Counted from the stretch's first letter, positions 13,020 through 24,879 are shown. The stretch is DNA of 64,000 nt from Platycnemis pennipes (GCA_933228895.1 OW121850.1:32993773-33057772), one strand, 5' to 3'. Notes: a model not told the origin generated them from the sequence alone. A program made the numbers and translations.

Positions 13020-13530
13020 CCATCTATGCAGAAACTACGCATGTCGCCAGGGAGGAAGATCTGAAAGTCCCGGCAACTCCTCAAGTGCTCCTCCGGGACA
13101 ACGAGGGCGCGAGAGAAAAAGAAAGGGTGAGAGCCGGAGGGAGTGTAGAGGAGAATGGAGATAAGGAGGGAGAAAGAGAGGAGTGGAAGCGGAGGGAAAT
13201 CGTCGAACAGGAAAGCGTGGGCGGGCCCCCAGGAAATGAGGGAATGGAGGAATGACGAGGTAGGGAAGGAGAGTACGAGAGAGGGTTAGGAGGGAGGCCG
13301 ATATGGGGGGAGATGTAAAGAGGTTTTCAAGGGAAGCTCGTGAGAAGTAGTAAGAAGCTGGACGAGGGGAGAGAGGGGGGAGGGGGTGAATTCGGATAAG
13401 GGCGGCGTAAGAGGAGCAAAAAGATTGGAGAGGTGAGGAAGATGGAATGAACAGGAATGGAGAGAAATGGAAAAATTAAGCGTCGGTGACGTGCTTCCGT
13501 AAGCATGGAGAAAAGGATGATTTCAAAGGG
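13020..13530 (+). other. Polypurine tract (G/A-rich plus strand)
   Basis: From about 13090 to 13470 the plus strand is overwhelmingly G and A with few interruptions, many gggag/gagag words and scattered CpG. No open frame of note. This type of tract recurs next to other islands in the window. Confidence 0.6.
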
Positions 13531-14379
13531 TTTGAACGAATTAATAAAGTATCCTGTTTTACTCTAAGATGGATTAGGACATTAACCCACATGCCCGTTC
13601 ATGAGGAGTTTGGACCAAGTTGAGCGAAAATTACGTTTCTAAATATATTAAGGAAAACTTCAAATCACTAGAATGAATGATATTTTGAGGTATCCCTAAA
13701 TTTAAAGGCCATTATCTCAAAGACAAATTTAACTATTTTGTAATGAAATGGGATTCTTTATTCAAATAATTCAAATTACTGTTGACAGCTTTATTTGAAG
13801 CATAAAAACGAACTACATTAATGAGTAATAAATACGACCATTGCATACCGAAAACAAATCACGTCCTTAAAGGTAAAATACTTCAAAAATAATTTTCATC
13901 ATTTCGTTTCATTGCTGCCACTGACAACCATTTTTCTTGAACAGTGGCACCACCTTTATAGATTTTAGATAGCAAAAATTGAGTAATTTGAGCATGCGTT
14001 CACTAAAGAACCTTTATTTTGGAAACGATGACTACCCAGATGTTTCAAAGAGGTATGGTTAACTCCAAGAAAGCACACACTGGAATCGAATCAGAATCGC
14101 AAAAGTGGGAAGTAGATACGAAACTAATGCGAGGAATTAGAACATCCCGGCGAGTGCACTTAGAGACACATTGAAGAGACAAAAAGAAGTGGAAGAGCAT
14201 CCAGTCCTCCTCCAACGATTGCGTAAAGAAAAGTTGAGTACTACTTGGATAAACTCCTTCTTTAGATTAATGTCGTATCCTAGAATCCAGTATCACAGAA
14301 AGGAGAGCTTGAGCAAGAAAATGAGTAGGAAAGGAGGGAACTTTTACTCCAGAACGCATAATGGAAAGGATGGTGAAAA
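13531..14379. other. AT-rich non-coding stretch, nothing recognised
   Basis: No gene, RNA or repeat recognised. Confidence 0.45.
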
Positions 14380-14640
14380 GAGATGAGGAGGAAAAAGAGA
14401 GGATGAGGAAGATCCGATTGCGTGGGAAATGAATGGAAACGCGGAGGAAGAGCTGGGGAAAGGAGTGCCGTGAGTGGCAGTATACTGGAGGAGGTGGACA
14501 AGAGAAAAAAGGGGAAAAGAGCAGAGCTAAGGGCAAAGGAAGAGGCCAGGGAAGGGAGAGGGTTAAGGGCGTCGGATCGGAGGAAGGAATTAAAGGTGAA
14601 AGAGGAGGAAAATATTCGTGAGAGGGAGAGGACTGCCTTA
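14380..14640 (+). other. Polypurine tract (G/A-rich plus strand)
   Basis: A second long G/A-rich stretch. It creates overlapping pseudo-open frames on both strands (up to 190 codons on the minus strand, 14267-14839) that are explained by lack of stop codons in such composition. No domain seen. Confidence 0.6.
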
Positions 14641-15082
14641 GGTACAGCGACGATGAAATACCGTCAGACCAATCCACGGCCGAAATTGGCTGGGAAAAAT
14701 TCTGAAATCTGCTTCGCTTCCAAAAGATTGAAACATGACGCAGAGCGTACACAGAACATTTATCTAAATTCGGGTTCAGTTGTTTTTGCTCCTTTGAGAT
14801 AAAAGTAGGTACTTGATCGAGAACAAAAAATGTTAACACTACGCAAAGATTTCGGTCATCTCCAAGTTTTTGGCAGTTAATTTCAAGATGTGAGCTCTAG
14901 GTATACGCCATTTGACTAAATGTACACCAATATTGGATACATTTTTCTTTAATTCCAGTTTTATGGTGGTCTATTGAATTAGTGGTCGCAGTAGTCTAAT
15001 ATTTAAGATTTTCCAACGACTAACGTTATACTCTAAGATCTTAATCCAAGCACAAATACAACATCTATCCTGCCCTTGGGCA

Positions 15083-15145
15083 GGATTTAAACCCGTGACC
15101 TTTGGGTTTCCAGGACATTATATTAACGATCTGTCTACCACAGTC
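15083..15145 (-). repeat. tRNA-derived SINE remnant (family with AAGGTCNCGGGTT)
   Basis: Minus strand: a weak A-box region at about 15125-15145, then CCAAAGGTCACGGG leading into a good B-box GGGTTTAAATCC (15083-15094). The bases before and after the B-box, including a downstream GGATTAAGATCT, resemble the copies near 16.47 and 30.23 kb, which suggests one SINE family. Confidence 0.45.
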
Positions 15146-15314
15146 GGCTTTCAGTTGAATTTATGGTTTACAATTAGAGATAGTCGATGTAAAATAATTT
15201 GACCATGGTACATAATTGTAAAATTTTACGCATATATATTATTAATATCACATTGCAATATTTCCCTTCACCAAATGACCTACAAGATCTTTCATTTACA
15301 TCTAGTTCATTTTT

Positions 15315-15329
15315 GAATAGGTAGGCAAT
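15315..15329 (+). repeat. Short dispersed repeat GAATAGGTAGGCAAT
   Basis: This 15-mer is identical to part of 46101-46115, and a longer relative lies at 62241-62268. Too short to classify alone. Confidence 0.35.
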
Positions 15330-15479
15330 GAGAGGAGTGCTTTTATACGTATTACCGTTTGGTACGCGGACAAACTCAGTAAAACCAAGAGGAAAGACAA
15401 AGTAATCACTTTGCAATTATTGGTGGTGTAATGCTTGACTGGTACTAAAAAGTACTTTCAGAAGCGTATCCACGGAAAA

Positions 15480-15960
15480 GTATGGTGTTACTTCCGCCGC
15501 TAGCAAACCACGCCAAATTGAAGAAGGCAGACGGGAAATAAGGGTCCACGTGAGGAGGGAAGGGCAAGGGAATAAATTTGACAAGAAAGAATAACGAGTC
15601 AGCTCGAGGGAGACGGGAAGAAGACATGTAGTGGTGGAAGGGCACTTTAGGCGGGAGACCGTTGAGGTGAGGAAAGCTAATGCGAAAGGATGGCAAGACG
15701 GAGCAAGGGAAGAGGAAGCGAGCGTGATCATGGGAAGGGGACGATGCGGGACGTTGAATGGCAGACGAAATAGAATTCACAGCCACCGCGGCACCGCGAT
15801 GGCGCACGGGCGGTGTTCTTTAGACAAAAGAAACTCTTAATCCTACCACGTGAAAATGCCACGGGTACGGAATGGGTAGGGGAAGGAGACTGACAGAGTT
15901 GAGCGGAAATGAAGGAGGCAGCGGGGAGAGGCAAAGGGGAAAGAAATTCCTAGACGGAAG
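15480..15960. promoter_or_regulatory. CpG-rich island
   Basis: GC-rich, with many CpG (for example around 15780-15810) and a G/A-rich half. Short open frames on both strands carry no recognised domain. Candidate promoter or exon region by composition only. Confidence 0.3.
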
Positions 15961-16469
15961 CGAACGACAAATGATGATTCTGTTATTAAATTTTCCATCT
16001 TCGGCGAAAATGAGAAAAATTCAACGCAATCACATGACTTTTGGAAGCTTTGAATCGACATGAATAGCTGCTGATTGATATTTTTCATGAACGATTCCCT
16101 GGATCTAAATAAAATTTCTCTATTGGGAAATTTCGGATGGTAGGTTGCTCCGGAGCAAACGAAGTCGCAAAACTAGATCCAAACTATATCCGGTGTCTGT
16201 GAGAAGAAGCTGAAGTCATTTAAGTAAATCAATAATCAATTAATCACCATAGTAGAAGACTACACAACTAATAACACTTCATCCTTTATAATTGCGAATG
16301 AGGGAATGATAGGGGTCATATGTTAAAACAAAATGGAATAAACAATTGATAGCAGTGGTAGTAGAATTAGTTTCAACATGCTCTACCTGCATGGGTCACA
16401 TCGCACGGTCGAAATGAACTCACGGCTACACTTCATCCTAAGACTAACCTAACACTCATGTACTTTAAT

Positions 16470-16536
16470 GTATTCGAACACAAGACCTTTGGTTTTCCTG
16501 ACCTGTGCATTGGACTTGGCTACCAGACCAGGCAAA
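16470..16536 (-). repeat. tRNA-derived SINE remnant (same family)
   Basis: Minus strand: A-box-like TGGTCTGGTAGCCAAGTCC (about 16512-16536), then AACCAAAGGTCTTGTG and a B-box GTGTTCGAATAC (16470-16481). Shares CCAAAGGTC before the B-box and a GGATGAAG-type tail with the copies at 15.08 and 30.23 kb. Confidence 0.45.
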
Positions 16537-16545
16537 TGACAAGAG

Positions 16546-19500
16546 CTGCTGTTAAGATAAAAATAAGCAGTTTATATGGAAAATATCAGCAGAAATAATC
16601 GGTTAAAACTAGGAAGATGACCATAGTTTTGGGGTGTTTTATAGGAAGTCGATATTAGCCAAAATCCTCATCTGAGACATCATCGAGACTCATCAATCCA
16701 AATGTGGTCTATTTCAGATCTACCCACGATTATTACATCAGCTTATCTTTTTAAATTAACATAATTCATTGCTATTAAATATTTTACTTCTTGCTGCATG
16801 CCTCTCATCTCAGTTCCTCCTTTTTTCCTTTTACTTTTCCCACGCGGGGGCCTTCGCGACACCACCAAGTCTCGAGATTCTCCCGATTAGATCGCTCCTT
16901 CTTCACCCAAGAATTTTCGTGAGACTTCATTTTTCCTGAACTTTCCACTTCAGATTTTTAACAGTAATATGAATATGTCACAGAACTTGCAAAATATATT
17001 TACTCTGCGTAATTAAGCAAGATGAGAAAAACTTGTTGAAGTGGAAATTTTGACATTTGACGATGAAACCGATGGTGGTATAAGAAATGTTCCATTCGAG
17101 AACTAATTCCATGGAAATGAGGGCGTTCACCGGGTATTTCCCATGCATCCCTGGCGCTGTGAATCCCATCAATCATGCCGTAAGTCCCTCAACCTCCGTC
17201 GGTCTTATCTGCTGCCAGCACCGACGCAATGAAGGAGGAGAGAGCATTGTTTGCTGTGAGTCTCCTCCATAGCCACCAACCTAACATCATTTTCCTTTCC
17301 ATATTACTCTCCGCCTTCATCCCTTCTTGGCATTGGTGTAAGTCACGAATGTATAAGAAGAAAGCAGCAAAAAGTTACCCCAATGAAAATGAAAGGACAT
17401 CCATGACAAAGGCTGTCACCTTGAAGTGAAGGTCTCAATAAACATCAAATAAAAAACTTGTGGCTTGTGCAAAATGACGAATAAAAAGCGCAAAAACGCA
17501 GGAAACGTTATAATTAAGAACTATAATTGCCTGTTTTGGCATCGGAAAGAAGAATTAGGCCTATTCCTCAACACAGACATTATATTCAGGCGAAGCTCAT
17601 ACACGATGACGCCATCATTGAAGGGATCGGGCCAAGTCAAAATTATTCATAAAAACACCCTACATTGATTGAAAACTCATATCATGAATCGATAATTCAC
17701 ATTAGGATGAAAGTCTATGTATCGCTTTGTTTTCATTTTACAGTCCATTTCTGAATGCGGAGGCGGTAGACACGTGGCGTAATGGTAGCCCAGAGCACAC
17801 TAAGAATGGTATTCACAGTCAAAAATTACCTATTTGTCGAATAATCGAGGATTCATGAATCTGTGATTATTCTCTAGTCTCTGATTGTATCTAACTTATT
17901 CCCCTCCGCAGCATCCTTCCTTCAGTTAGTTCATTTTCGAGAGCACTATATTGCACACAAGATTGCTGAAAGAGAGATGGATATATTATTAAGTCTAATT
18001 GCATTTGACCAAATTTCAAAATACCCATAAAATTTACCCTCTCAATATAAAGCAGGAAAATGAGCAAATTTTCTATAAGTTGTTTACATGAATTATACAT
18101 TATCGTGTATGATTTGCAGTGAATTCTAGCTTGTAATCGGAAACCCTTGCCATTACATGTGAAGGACGTTACTTTAGCGTATTGAAAAGATCAGGCAGCT
18201 TCGGAGAGAGCAATCAAATTAAAGTCACACACGAGAAATATGGCGGCTTCCTGAGACCATCGCACTCATTTTATCCTAAAGAAGACAGTTTTCTCTAAAG
18301 TTTTGACACCAAATTAATAAGTGAAACTATCTTGTGGAATAAAGGTAGTAGGAATATTTTTACTCCAGTGAAAGTTAAATATAAGAGTATGTTTCCCACG
18401 AAAAAAATATTTACGAGCATGCATATCCTTTCATAAATTAGTAAAACGGTCTACTTTTAATGTTTGGAGTCATCAGGCTTGGTGAACTATGGCTTGATCT
18501 CATATAAACTTTGACAACAGGGGAAACTGGACCGAATCAAATACACAAACCATTAACAGAACACTATATAACATATGATCAACTAAAAACCACTCTTTCC
18601 GAAACACCAAAGCGACTTTGGGAAACCCATGTAACCACTCTTTCGGGAATTTAAGAACCTAGTGGATCAAGGTAGGCCGTACTGCGTCCCTTCCGCACAC
18701 TTATGTACGCCTTTCAACTTTGACAAGCCATGGGGCCAAAACCGGCTTACACCAAACGCTCTATGAAGGTGCCTACAAAATTTATTCATGGAAGGAAACA
18801 TCAAAATACTTTAATCAGGTAAGTAAAATTGGTAAAAATACAATTAAAATTTCATTCATATTCATTAATATATATGGTCGACAGTTTAATTATGAAATAA
18901 ATTTAATTCTAAGAGCGAGATTATATTATATATGCACATCATTGGCCATAACCTTTAAGTTACTGAACGGAATACCGGAGATGATATGGAATGGCTTTTT
19001 CCATGGATAGTATTTTGTTTATAAGGCTTTCAGGCGTCAAATATTTGTTATCCACGTATCAAAAGCACAGTGGCGAAACTTTCAAGCATCAAATTTTATT
19101 ACCGTAGCGTAGAGATAACGTTCACAAATAACTTCATTCCTGGAAGCCATTTGGAACTGGTTGACAATTAAATGTGTGGTAAAGCGGGAGTAGATATATG
19201 AGTGAAGTCAGAGAGCAAACTCTAATGTGAGCCCGAACGCAACACCAAAAAGGTAAACAAGTTTATTTCAGCCTTCCGTAAATAGATGATGGCCATCAAA
19301 GATAGTACTGCATGCAAGTACTGGAAATAATTATGCCGGGACAGTACGTTACAGTACGCAAACATTCCGGTTATCAGAATAATAAAAAGCTCCCGGGAAC
19401 GTAAAGTTATCCTTAAATAAGCAAATGCACTCTCTCTCAGTACCTACCCAAGTGCTTCATCACGATTATATACTTTTATCTAAACCCTAATGATTCTTTT

Positions 19501-19626
19501 GATACGCCCTAAAACCTTGGTAAAATTTCCTCCCATAAAAAACCTTTATTTGCTCCTTTCCGGTTACCAAACCTCCGATAGTGTCAAAAAGTGATCTATG
19601 CACGAGTAACAAAATATTATTACCCG
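16546..19626. other. AT-rich non-coding stretch
   Basis: No gene recognised. At 17770-17800 a sequence GTGGCGTAATGGTAG looks like an orphan A-box without a B-box. A duplicated aaccactctttc occurs near 18590 and 18634. Otherwise nothing seen. Confidence 0.45.
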
Positions 19627-19634
19627 CTATCACA
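19627..19634. repeat. Left 8-bp target-site duplication of hAT remnant
   Basis: CTATCACA here is identical to 22258-22265. The 8-bp length is the hallmark of hAT insertion. Confidence 0.7.
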
Positions 19635-19693
19635 GGCGTAGCCAGGATGTTCTCCAGGGGGGGAGGGGCAAATCTAAGTTAACGTTTTTTTTA

Positions 19694-20461
19694 CTAAAAA
19701 ATTGTTTTACTTGAATATTTGAACATGCTAAAATGAATTTGTTGAAATGCAATTCCAAAACTAGATAAATCTTCTTTCAGCCGTAGCCAACGAGAATTCT
19801 GGCTAAATTTTGACAGAATTTTTTTCTTAAATTTATTTTTCACTACCAGAACCCTCATTTTATACACACTCATCATACAAAGACCGACAAGCCGATTTTC
19901 TGTCATTGCTGACCGTAACCAAGTTTTTACCCTAGGTAAGGTGCTGAAAGATCTTTCGATAGTGTACATTGTGCAGGGCGGTGCAAGTGAGATAAGTAGC
20001 ACCCGTTTTATGGATGGGTAGAACAACTAGGGTTCTTTTACTAGCGCAGCTAGTTCTATCTCCTTCAGTTCCGCAATTGGCACATATTGTCCTTTCCATT
20101 GGTTGTAGCAAAGTTCAGCTTCACCGAAGAAATCATTCAAATTGTAGTGACCACAAACACTTGCAGTTTTTCTAAAAAAATCCTCATACGTCATATCAAC
20201 CATTATGTGAGGGTGCAACGTAAGCAATGAGAATGTGGGCAAGTTCTCCTAAAAAAATACCGTTTCAGAAACATTATTAATATATCCAAGTACGGAATAA
20301 TATAGTGATATTCTCCAAAACTCGCTAGGAGTCCGTTCTGGTGGATTCGCAAGATGTTTTTGCTGATTAATGACTCGCGGAATACTGAAATCTGTTCCAG
20401 GATGCTCGACGATTGTTTCAGCCTCTGCTATAACACTTCCACTTCCTCGATTCTCACGCAT
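19694..20461 (-). pseudogene. hAT transposase, C-terminal fragment with frameshifts
   Basis: Three consecutive minus-strand pieces (20461-20249, 20242-20027, 20026-19694) together read as the end of a hAT transposase of the group with TTF/MYM-type zinc fingers (ZMYM1-like). The first piece has the IPRV...KH..NPPERTPSEFWR segment typical just before the last domain. The third has the hATC dimerisation core TIERSFSTL followed by K.WLRS.M...RL..L. The reading frame changes or stops between pieces, so the gene is dead. The N-terminal zinc finger and catalytic region are absent. In this family the hATC region mediates dimerisation of the DNA transposase. Upstream of 20461 the frame runs into the Helitron-like insertion. 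Confidence 0.75.
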
Positions 20462-20583
20462 CTCCTCAAAAACTACTAAACCGATTGAGCTGAAATTTTG
20501 TAGGATACTAGCGTATTCACTAGAAGGTTCTATAGGCTATATAAAAGGCTCAGGGCCCCAAAGAGCCTTGTTCCCCATTGTTT

Positions 20584-20640
20584 TAAGACCCGGGTTCGAT
20601 TCCTGGTGACAATTACGTGTTTAAATTAGTTTAAATTGAC
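20584..20640 (+). repeat. Internal direct repeat of the Helitron-like element, copy 1
   Basis: About 57 bp containing a B-box-like CGGGTTCGATTCCTGG and ending CAATTACGTGTTTAAATTAG. A diverged copy lies at about 21945-22000. Confidence 0.45.
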
Positions 20641-21944
20641 TTTTTTAATACATGGAAGCGCAACAGTTTTTTCTTTCGATCAGCAAAATAACTAAATGTA
20701 AATCGATTTCTTTCATTGTTTCTGTATTTAACGGAAAAATGTTTAAAGTTTCTTATTCTCTTAACCGATTTACAATTTTCCTAGAGGTTTCTGGGTAATA
20801 TATAATTTACGTTCAAGTTTACTGTTTTTTCGGTTCTTTTCCGAGCGTTGTAGCGTCTTTGGCATTGTCCTCTCCAAAATGAAATCAAGGTTGATGCTTA
20901 ACAAGCTCGTTGTAGAGAGATGCTGTAAACGGCAGTGTGCTTCTCGCGGGGATATAGGACGGTGCTGAAGGCATTGTAGGCTTTTGATGAATGAAGGTCA
21001 GCCATATTTTTCCGCGCAAAGGTTTTGACTGCTAGCACCCCTAACGGATTTAGAAGGTTTGCATTCGGTTAAAATTAAGAGTATTTAAATAATGCTTCAG
21101 CGGTGTTCAAATTGTGATTTTTTTATTTCTCTATGGGTTCGTGCATTTGAACTGACCTGAGAGATGAATAGGAGAGATGGAACGCTTTCGAAACCGTCGT
21201 CGAATGAGATGGCTTAGGATTTGAGATAGTTTAACAAACACCAGGGAATAAAATTCAAAACCCAGTAGAACATAATGTTTCATAACGTATCCGTGGGATG
21301 TTCATTGATGCCATTTCAATGATGCTAAAAACGTTCGTCCAGAAGAGATGCCGTAAACTTCATTGCTCTTTCCATGTAGATATTGAAAAGTACTAAAAAG
21401 GGTATTGCAGCTAATTCTTGAATCTAGATCTGCTATTTCATTCGGCAAAATCATACGGCCTTACTTTTCGTGCTAATCCCAGATCAAGTAGGCTTGCATT
21501 CGGTAAAACTAAAAGTATATAATGGTGTAGTTATACGTCAAATACACAGAAGAAGGTGTGAATATACGCAACCGAGCGACAAGTACCTGGATGTAGTACG
21601 CTAAATCTGTATCTTGTAAAAAGGATAGAATTTACTGTAATTGGAATGAAATGCATTAATACTTATCGGTAGGAAGTTCGTTGACGCCACTGTCATGAAG
21701 TTCGAGTATTGAGAAAAACATAGCATACATCAAGGAGAGTACATGTAATGTACTAATGCAATATCCGTGGCATACATAAAAGGCCTGAGAAAATTTTTTT
21801 TGCCTAAGAGGTGGGTCTAACCATTCCCAAAAACCCGAATCTGGCCTCACTGTCAACAATAGACAGACACCTATGCACCTCCCCCCTTCCAACCTCCTTC
21901 GTTTCTTCTGGCATGAAATTTTCTAATTAATATTCCTAATTGTG

Positions 21945-22000
21945 TAAAGGCCCAGCTATGAGTCCAGGCAGCAATTATATGTTTACATTAGTTTAAATTA
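21945..22000 (+). repeat. Internal direct repeat of the Helitron-like element, copy 2
   Basis: Diverged partner of the repeat near 20.6 kb: the B-box-like part is decayed (GAGTCCAGG) but CAATTATATGTTTACATTAG is clear. Confidence 0.45.
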
Positions 22001-22257
22001 TATTTATGGTTCCAATACTGACTTGGAACCATAGCTAACTCCATTACACAAGTTTATTTCTTAATTTTCAAGATTTTCATATCAAGATTTCTTAATAAAA
22101 TTTGTACTTATTATATTTCTCCCTCTCGTTGAATTTTAACGGGCACCTTCAGCTAGTTGACCTATAATTTTTCATTGACTTATGAGCCAGGAGGGGGTGG
22201 GGGGGGGGGGAAAGGCAAGCGCCCTACCCTACCCCACCGTGGCAACGCCCATGCCTG

Positions 22258-22265
22258 CTATCACA
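22258..22265. repeat. Right 8-bp target-site duplication of hAT remnant
   Basis: CTATCACA, identical to 19627-19634. Confidence 0.7.
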
Positions 22266-22290
22266 AGTTTTGGGTCTGTTTCATCATCAA

Positions 22291-22480
22291 ATTATAAGCG
22301 TGAGCATATTTATGAATACAAAACTAACTACGTAGCAGTAGCCGGCGAGATGAAGTGGAAGGACACCAAATGGACGCAATAAAAAATTATAAGCGTGAGC
22401 ATATTTATGAATACAAAACTAACTACGTAGCAGTAGCCGGCGAGATGAAGTGGAAGGACACCAAATGGACGCAATAAAAA
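22291..22480 (+). repeat. Perfect 95-bp tandem duplication (two copies)
   Basis: Positions 22291-22385 and 22386-22480 are identical base for base when read by hand, each starting ATTATAAGCGTGAGC and ending GGACGCAATAAAAA. The unit starts 25 bp to the right of the hAT target-site duplication, so it is host DNA rather than transposon. Zero divergence, next to heavily decayed elements, implies a recent duplication or an assembly artefact. A short frame through the first copy ends in a stop and resembles no known protein. Confidence 0.9.
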
Positions 22481-23179
22481 ATTAGCATTTTTCCACAAAA
22501 TCGAGAATATATAGTCTTACTTTTTATAACGGATATATTCTTAATTTTCGGCTGCGCAACCGCCTTCTTCACAGGATAGTATCCGTGAGTCTTTCTAAGT
22601 ATTGTCTATTTCTTGTGTCATCACGCCTGTGATAAATTTATAATGAACTATTATTCACCTGGGAGATTTTCAAAGAAAGTGTATATAAATATATATAAGT
22701 ATATTGAGCATTTCTATTCTTACCGAGAAAGGAAACTATGACCAACCGAAATATCCATATATGTGTGAGTATTTATCTTTTTGTGTTTTTTATAGTATTT
22801 ACACAACTGTGAATATTGCACAAAGATATTGTTTATGAAAATTCTTCAAGACGTAGGTGAATTAGACTGGGTGTCACCTCTTGGTCGCCACACTTGGATC
22901 ATTGGGTGACATAAACCCCCGCCGATTTCAAGTCTGGTTTGATTGACCCACGATTATTCTTTGATTTTTTATTTAGCGCTATGAAAAAGATTCAGATGAG
23001 TGGTTTGACGATTTTGGAGTGGCATCAAGGCTATGCGATTCCAGTGTGATGTGAAACTTGGCCCTGTTCAACTGGGGAACCCAAAACCTCACCCCCATTT
23101 AGTGTGTTGCGCGTGAGTGACCTGTGAAGGCCACAGTGATCTCCACCCCTTGTTTTCCCTCCTGGAATTTTACCCCTGC
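22481..23179. other. AT-rich non-coding stretch, nothing recognised
   Basis: No gene or repeat recognised beyond short TA-rich runs near 22680. Confidence 0.45.
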
Positions 23180-23540
23180 CCCTTTAGTCAAGAGATCTAA
23201 AAAAAGGCAAGTGGACGATGAAAGTTGGGCAAATAATAGTCGTACGAAGTGAGATGCAGTTCAGACAAACCTCGGGTGAAGGAAGGTGACGGCGAGAAAG
23301 AAAAAGGGAAAGACGCTGGTTCGAGCAGAGAGAGACGGACTGTCCAGTCGGAGAGAGGATTGACCGGGAAGGTCAGGAGAGGCGGCCATGGAGACAAAGC
23401 ACTCTGTAGACACGGAAGGCTCCTTCTACGCGGAAGGATTTTCCCGTGCCCTAACCTGCAAGAGCGTGGTGCAGACACCGGCCCAAAGCCGATCCGAGAA
23501 GGAGAAGCTGTGACTAGGACGGAAATGTCCTAAAGAGAAA
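23180..23540. promoter_or_regulatory. GC-rich, CpG-containing island
   Basis: Composition stands out from AT-rich flanks. Overlapping open frames on both strands (93-94 codons) have no domain. Candidate regulatory or exon sequence only. Confidence 0.3.
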
Positions 23541-24469
23541 AGTTCCTCCCCAAAGTTCACCAGAAACTCCCCCATTGTCAGTCTCGTCATCGTTCCCAAA
23601 CTACCCCAAAGTGTGACTCTTTGATAAATCCTCTTGAAATATACCCCCTATGCCTATAAGACGTCATGAACTTATGCCTTATGAATTGAAGTTGTTTTTT
23701 TATATATATTTTGTTCATGATTACCAATCAAAATATTCACGAATTCCAATTTATGTTGTGTAAACGGCCATTGTATTCGTGAATTAACGCTCGGCCAGAT
23801 ATTTATTCACTCACCTATGTAGAGGAATTATCAAATATATTCCACATTAAAAATGGTAGGAATCATTGGCATTACTAGATCATAAGACTATCCAGATTAG
23901 GCTAGGCTCGGTGGAAAGAATGCTTCGATACCTGAGGCCATTCCCAGTCACCCATTCAACTTTTCCCAGCCTAATGCCGATCAAGCAGCTCTGAAAGGTT
24001 GACAGCCCAGAGTGCCCAATTAGAGATTGAATTTATTTGCAAACGGTCATAGTTTTTATTTTTATCCGTACAAACATATAGTATATTTTAATTTTTACTG
24101 CATAATACTTCGGCTAACATATCATGGCAAACCAATCGAGGACCTCTCCTTCTCTAGATAATTAAGTATGGCATATGAAATCAATTCTCATTACTAGGAT
24201 GAATCAGCAGGTAATTCACATACTATTATCTTTATTTCCTTTAAATATGTGTAGGATAGTATCATTTGACCATCATCATCATCATTATCAGTAAAATACT
24301 GAACATGGTGCACTCACCTTAATCGCTAAAAAGGTACTTAAAACGTTACAATTAATTTGATCAAAACTTAACACATGACAGTCCTTGACAGTAATCATCT
24401 CAAAATCTAATTCTACTCTTTTCTAAAAATTTCTGTAGTCTACGTCTATCCCCTGCTTTCTAAAATGGC
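23541..24469. other. AT-rich non-coding stretch
   Basis: No gene recognised. A short (ATC)n run at about 24269-24286 resembles the GAT tail of an RTE element read on the other strand, but no LINE sequence adjoins it. Confidence 0.4.
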
Positions 24470-24845
24470 CGAGTGCCTTTGGCCTTAGCCTCTTCCCTCT
24501 CCACTCCCATACCCTCCTTGTCCCCAGCACATACTCTATATTCCTTTTCCTTCGATTGCCGCGTTCCCTCTCCCCCTCACTTTCCACCCATATCTCTTTC
24601 TCTCCCTATTCTCCTCTCAACGCCTTTTTTACGATTAGACAGCACGCAAGGCCCCCAAGCGACTCCTCTCCCGCTCTTTTTTCAAGGCCTCCGAAGGGAA
24701 TCCCGTAGTAATTGGAACAAGTCTCTCTCCCTCTTCCGACAGTACCACCTCGTCTCCTACCGACGAGGCCTCGTCCACCGCAATCGTCTAAGCCCGCTGT
24801 CTATCCAACCCTTCTTTCCTCCACCCCTCCCTCCGTTTGGCTAGA
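24470..24845 (+). other. Polypyrimidine tract (C/T-rich plus strand)
   Basis: The plus strand is mostly C and T for over 300 bp, giving a 123-codon frame rich in Ser, Pro and Leu with no domain. Lies next to the CpG-rich island at 24.88 kb. Confidence 0.6.
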
Positions 24846-24879
24846 TCTCACCCCCTAAGTACAACCACACACACACAGC

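Larger units (their letters stand above)
20461..22156 (+). mobile_element. Helitron-like (non-autonomous) element nested in the hAT remnant
   Basis: The element begins TC right after a host A (20460) and ends CTAG (22153-22156) right before a host T (22157), the A|TC...CTRR|T layout of Helitrons. A short hairpin CTCGTT-GAATTTT-AACGGG precedes the end by about 9 nt, as expected. The 5' region contains AAACTACTAAACCGATT followed by GAAATTTTGTA, a phrase common at the start of insect Helitrons, and the 3' end AACGGGCAC...CTAG also fits. No Rep/helicase frame is present, so it is non-autonomous. It has degenerate internal repeats and a tRNA-like B-box at 20593-20603. Removing it rejoins hAT sequence on both sides. 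Confidence 0.6.
19635..22257 (-). mobile_element. hAT-superfamily transposon remnant, interrupted by a Helitron-like element
   Basis: Both ends carry an inverted GGCGT(A/T)GCCA (19635-19644; 22240-22249 on the other strand) followed inward by G-rich runs, and an exact 8-bp direct repeat CTATCACA flanks the whole. The left end seems to lack the CAGG with which such elements usually begin, and the right copy is set a few bases inward. Between the ends are broken pieces of a hAT transposase (minus strand, 19694-20461). The insert at 20461-22156 is foreign; without it the hAT element is only about 0.93 kb and holds just the C-terminal third of the transposase, so it is an internally deleted, non-autonomous copy. 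Superfamily assignment is firm; the family is not determined. Confidence 0.75.

Noticed and set aside
14267..14839. 190-codon minus-strand frame
   Set aside because: It lies over a purine tract whose composition lacks stop codons on this strand, and overlapping frames occur on the other strand too.
17087..17180. Peptide with AVNPINHA resembling the NPxxY end of a GPCR
   Set aside because: The Tyr is missing, the surrounding residues do not fit a transmembrane helix, and no other receptor exon is visible.
24269..24286. (ATC)n as the tail of another reverse-oriented RTE element
   Set aside because: No LINE-derived sequence is attached to it.
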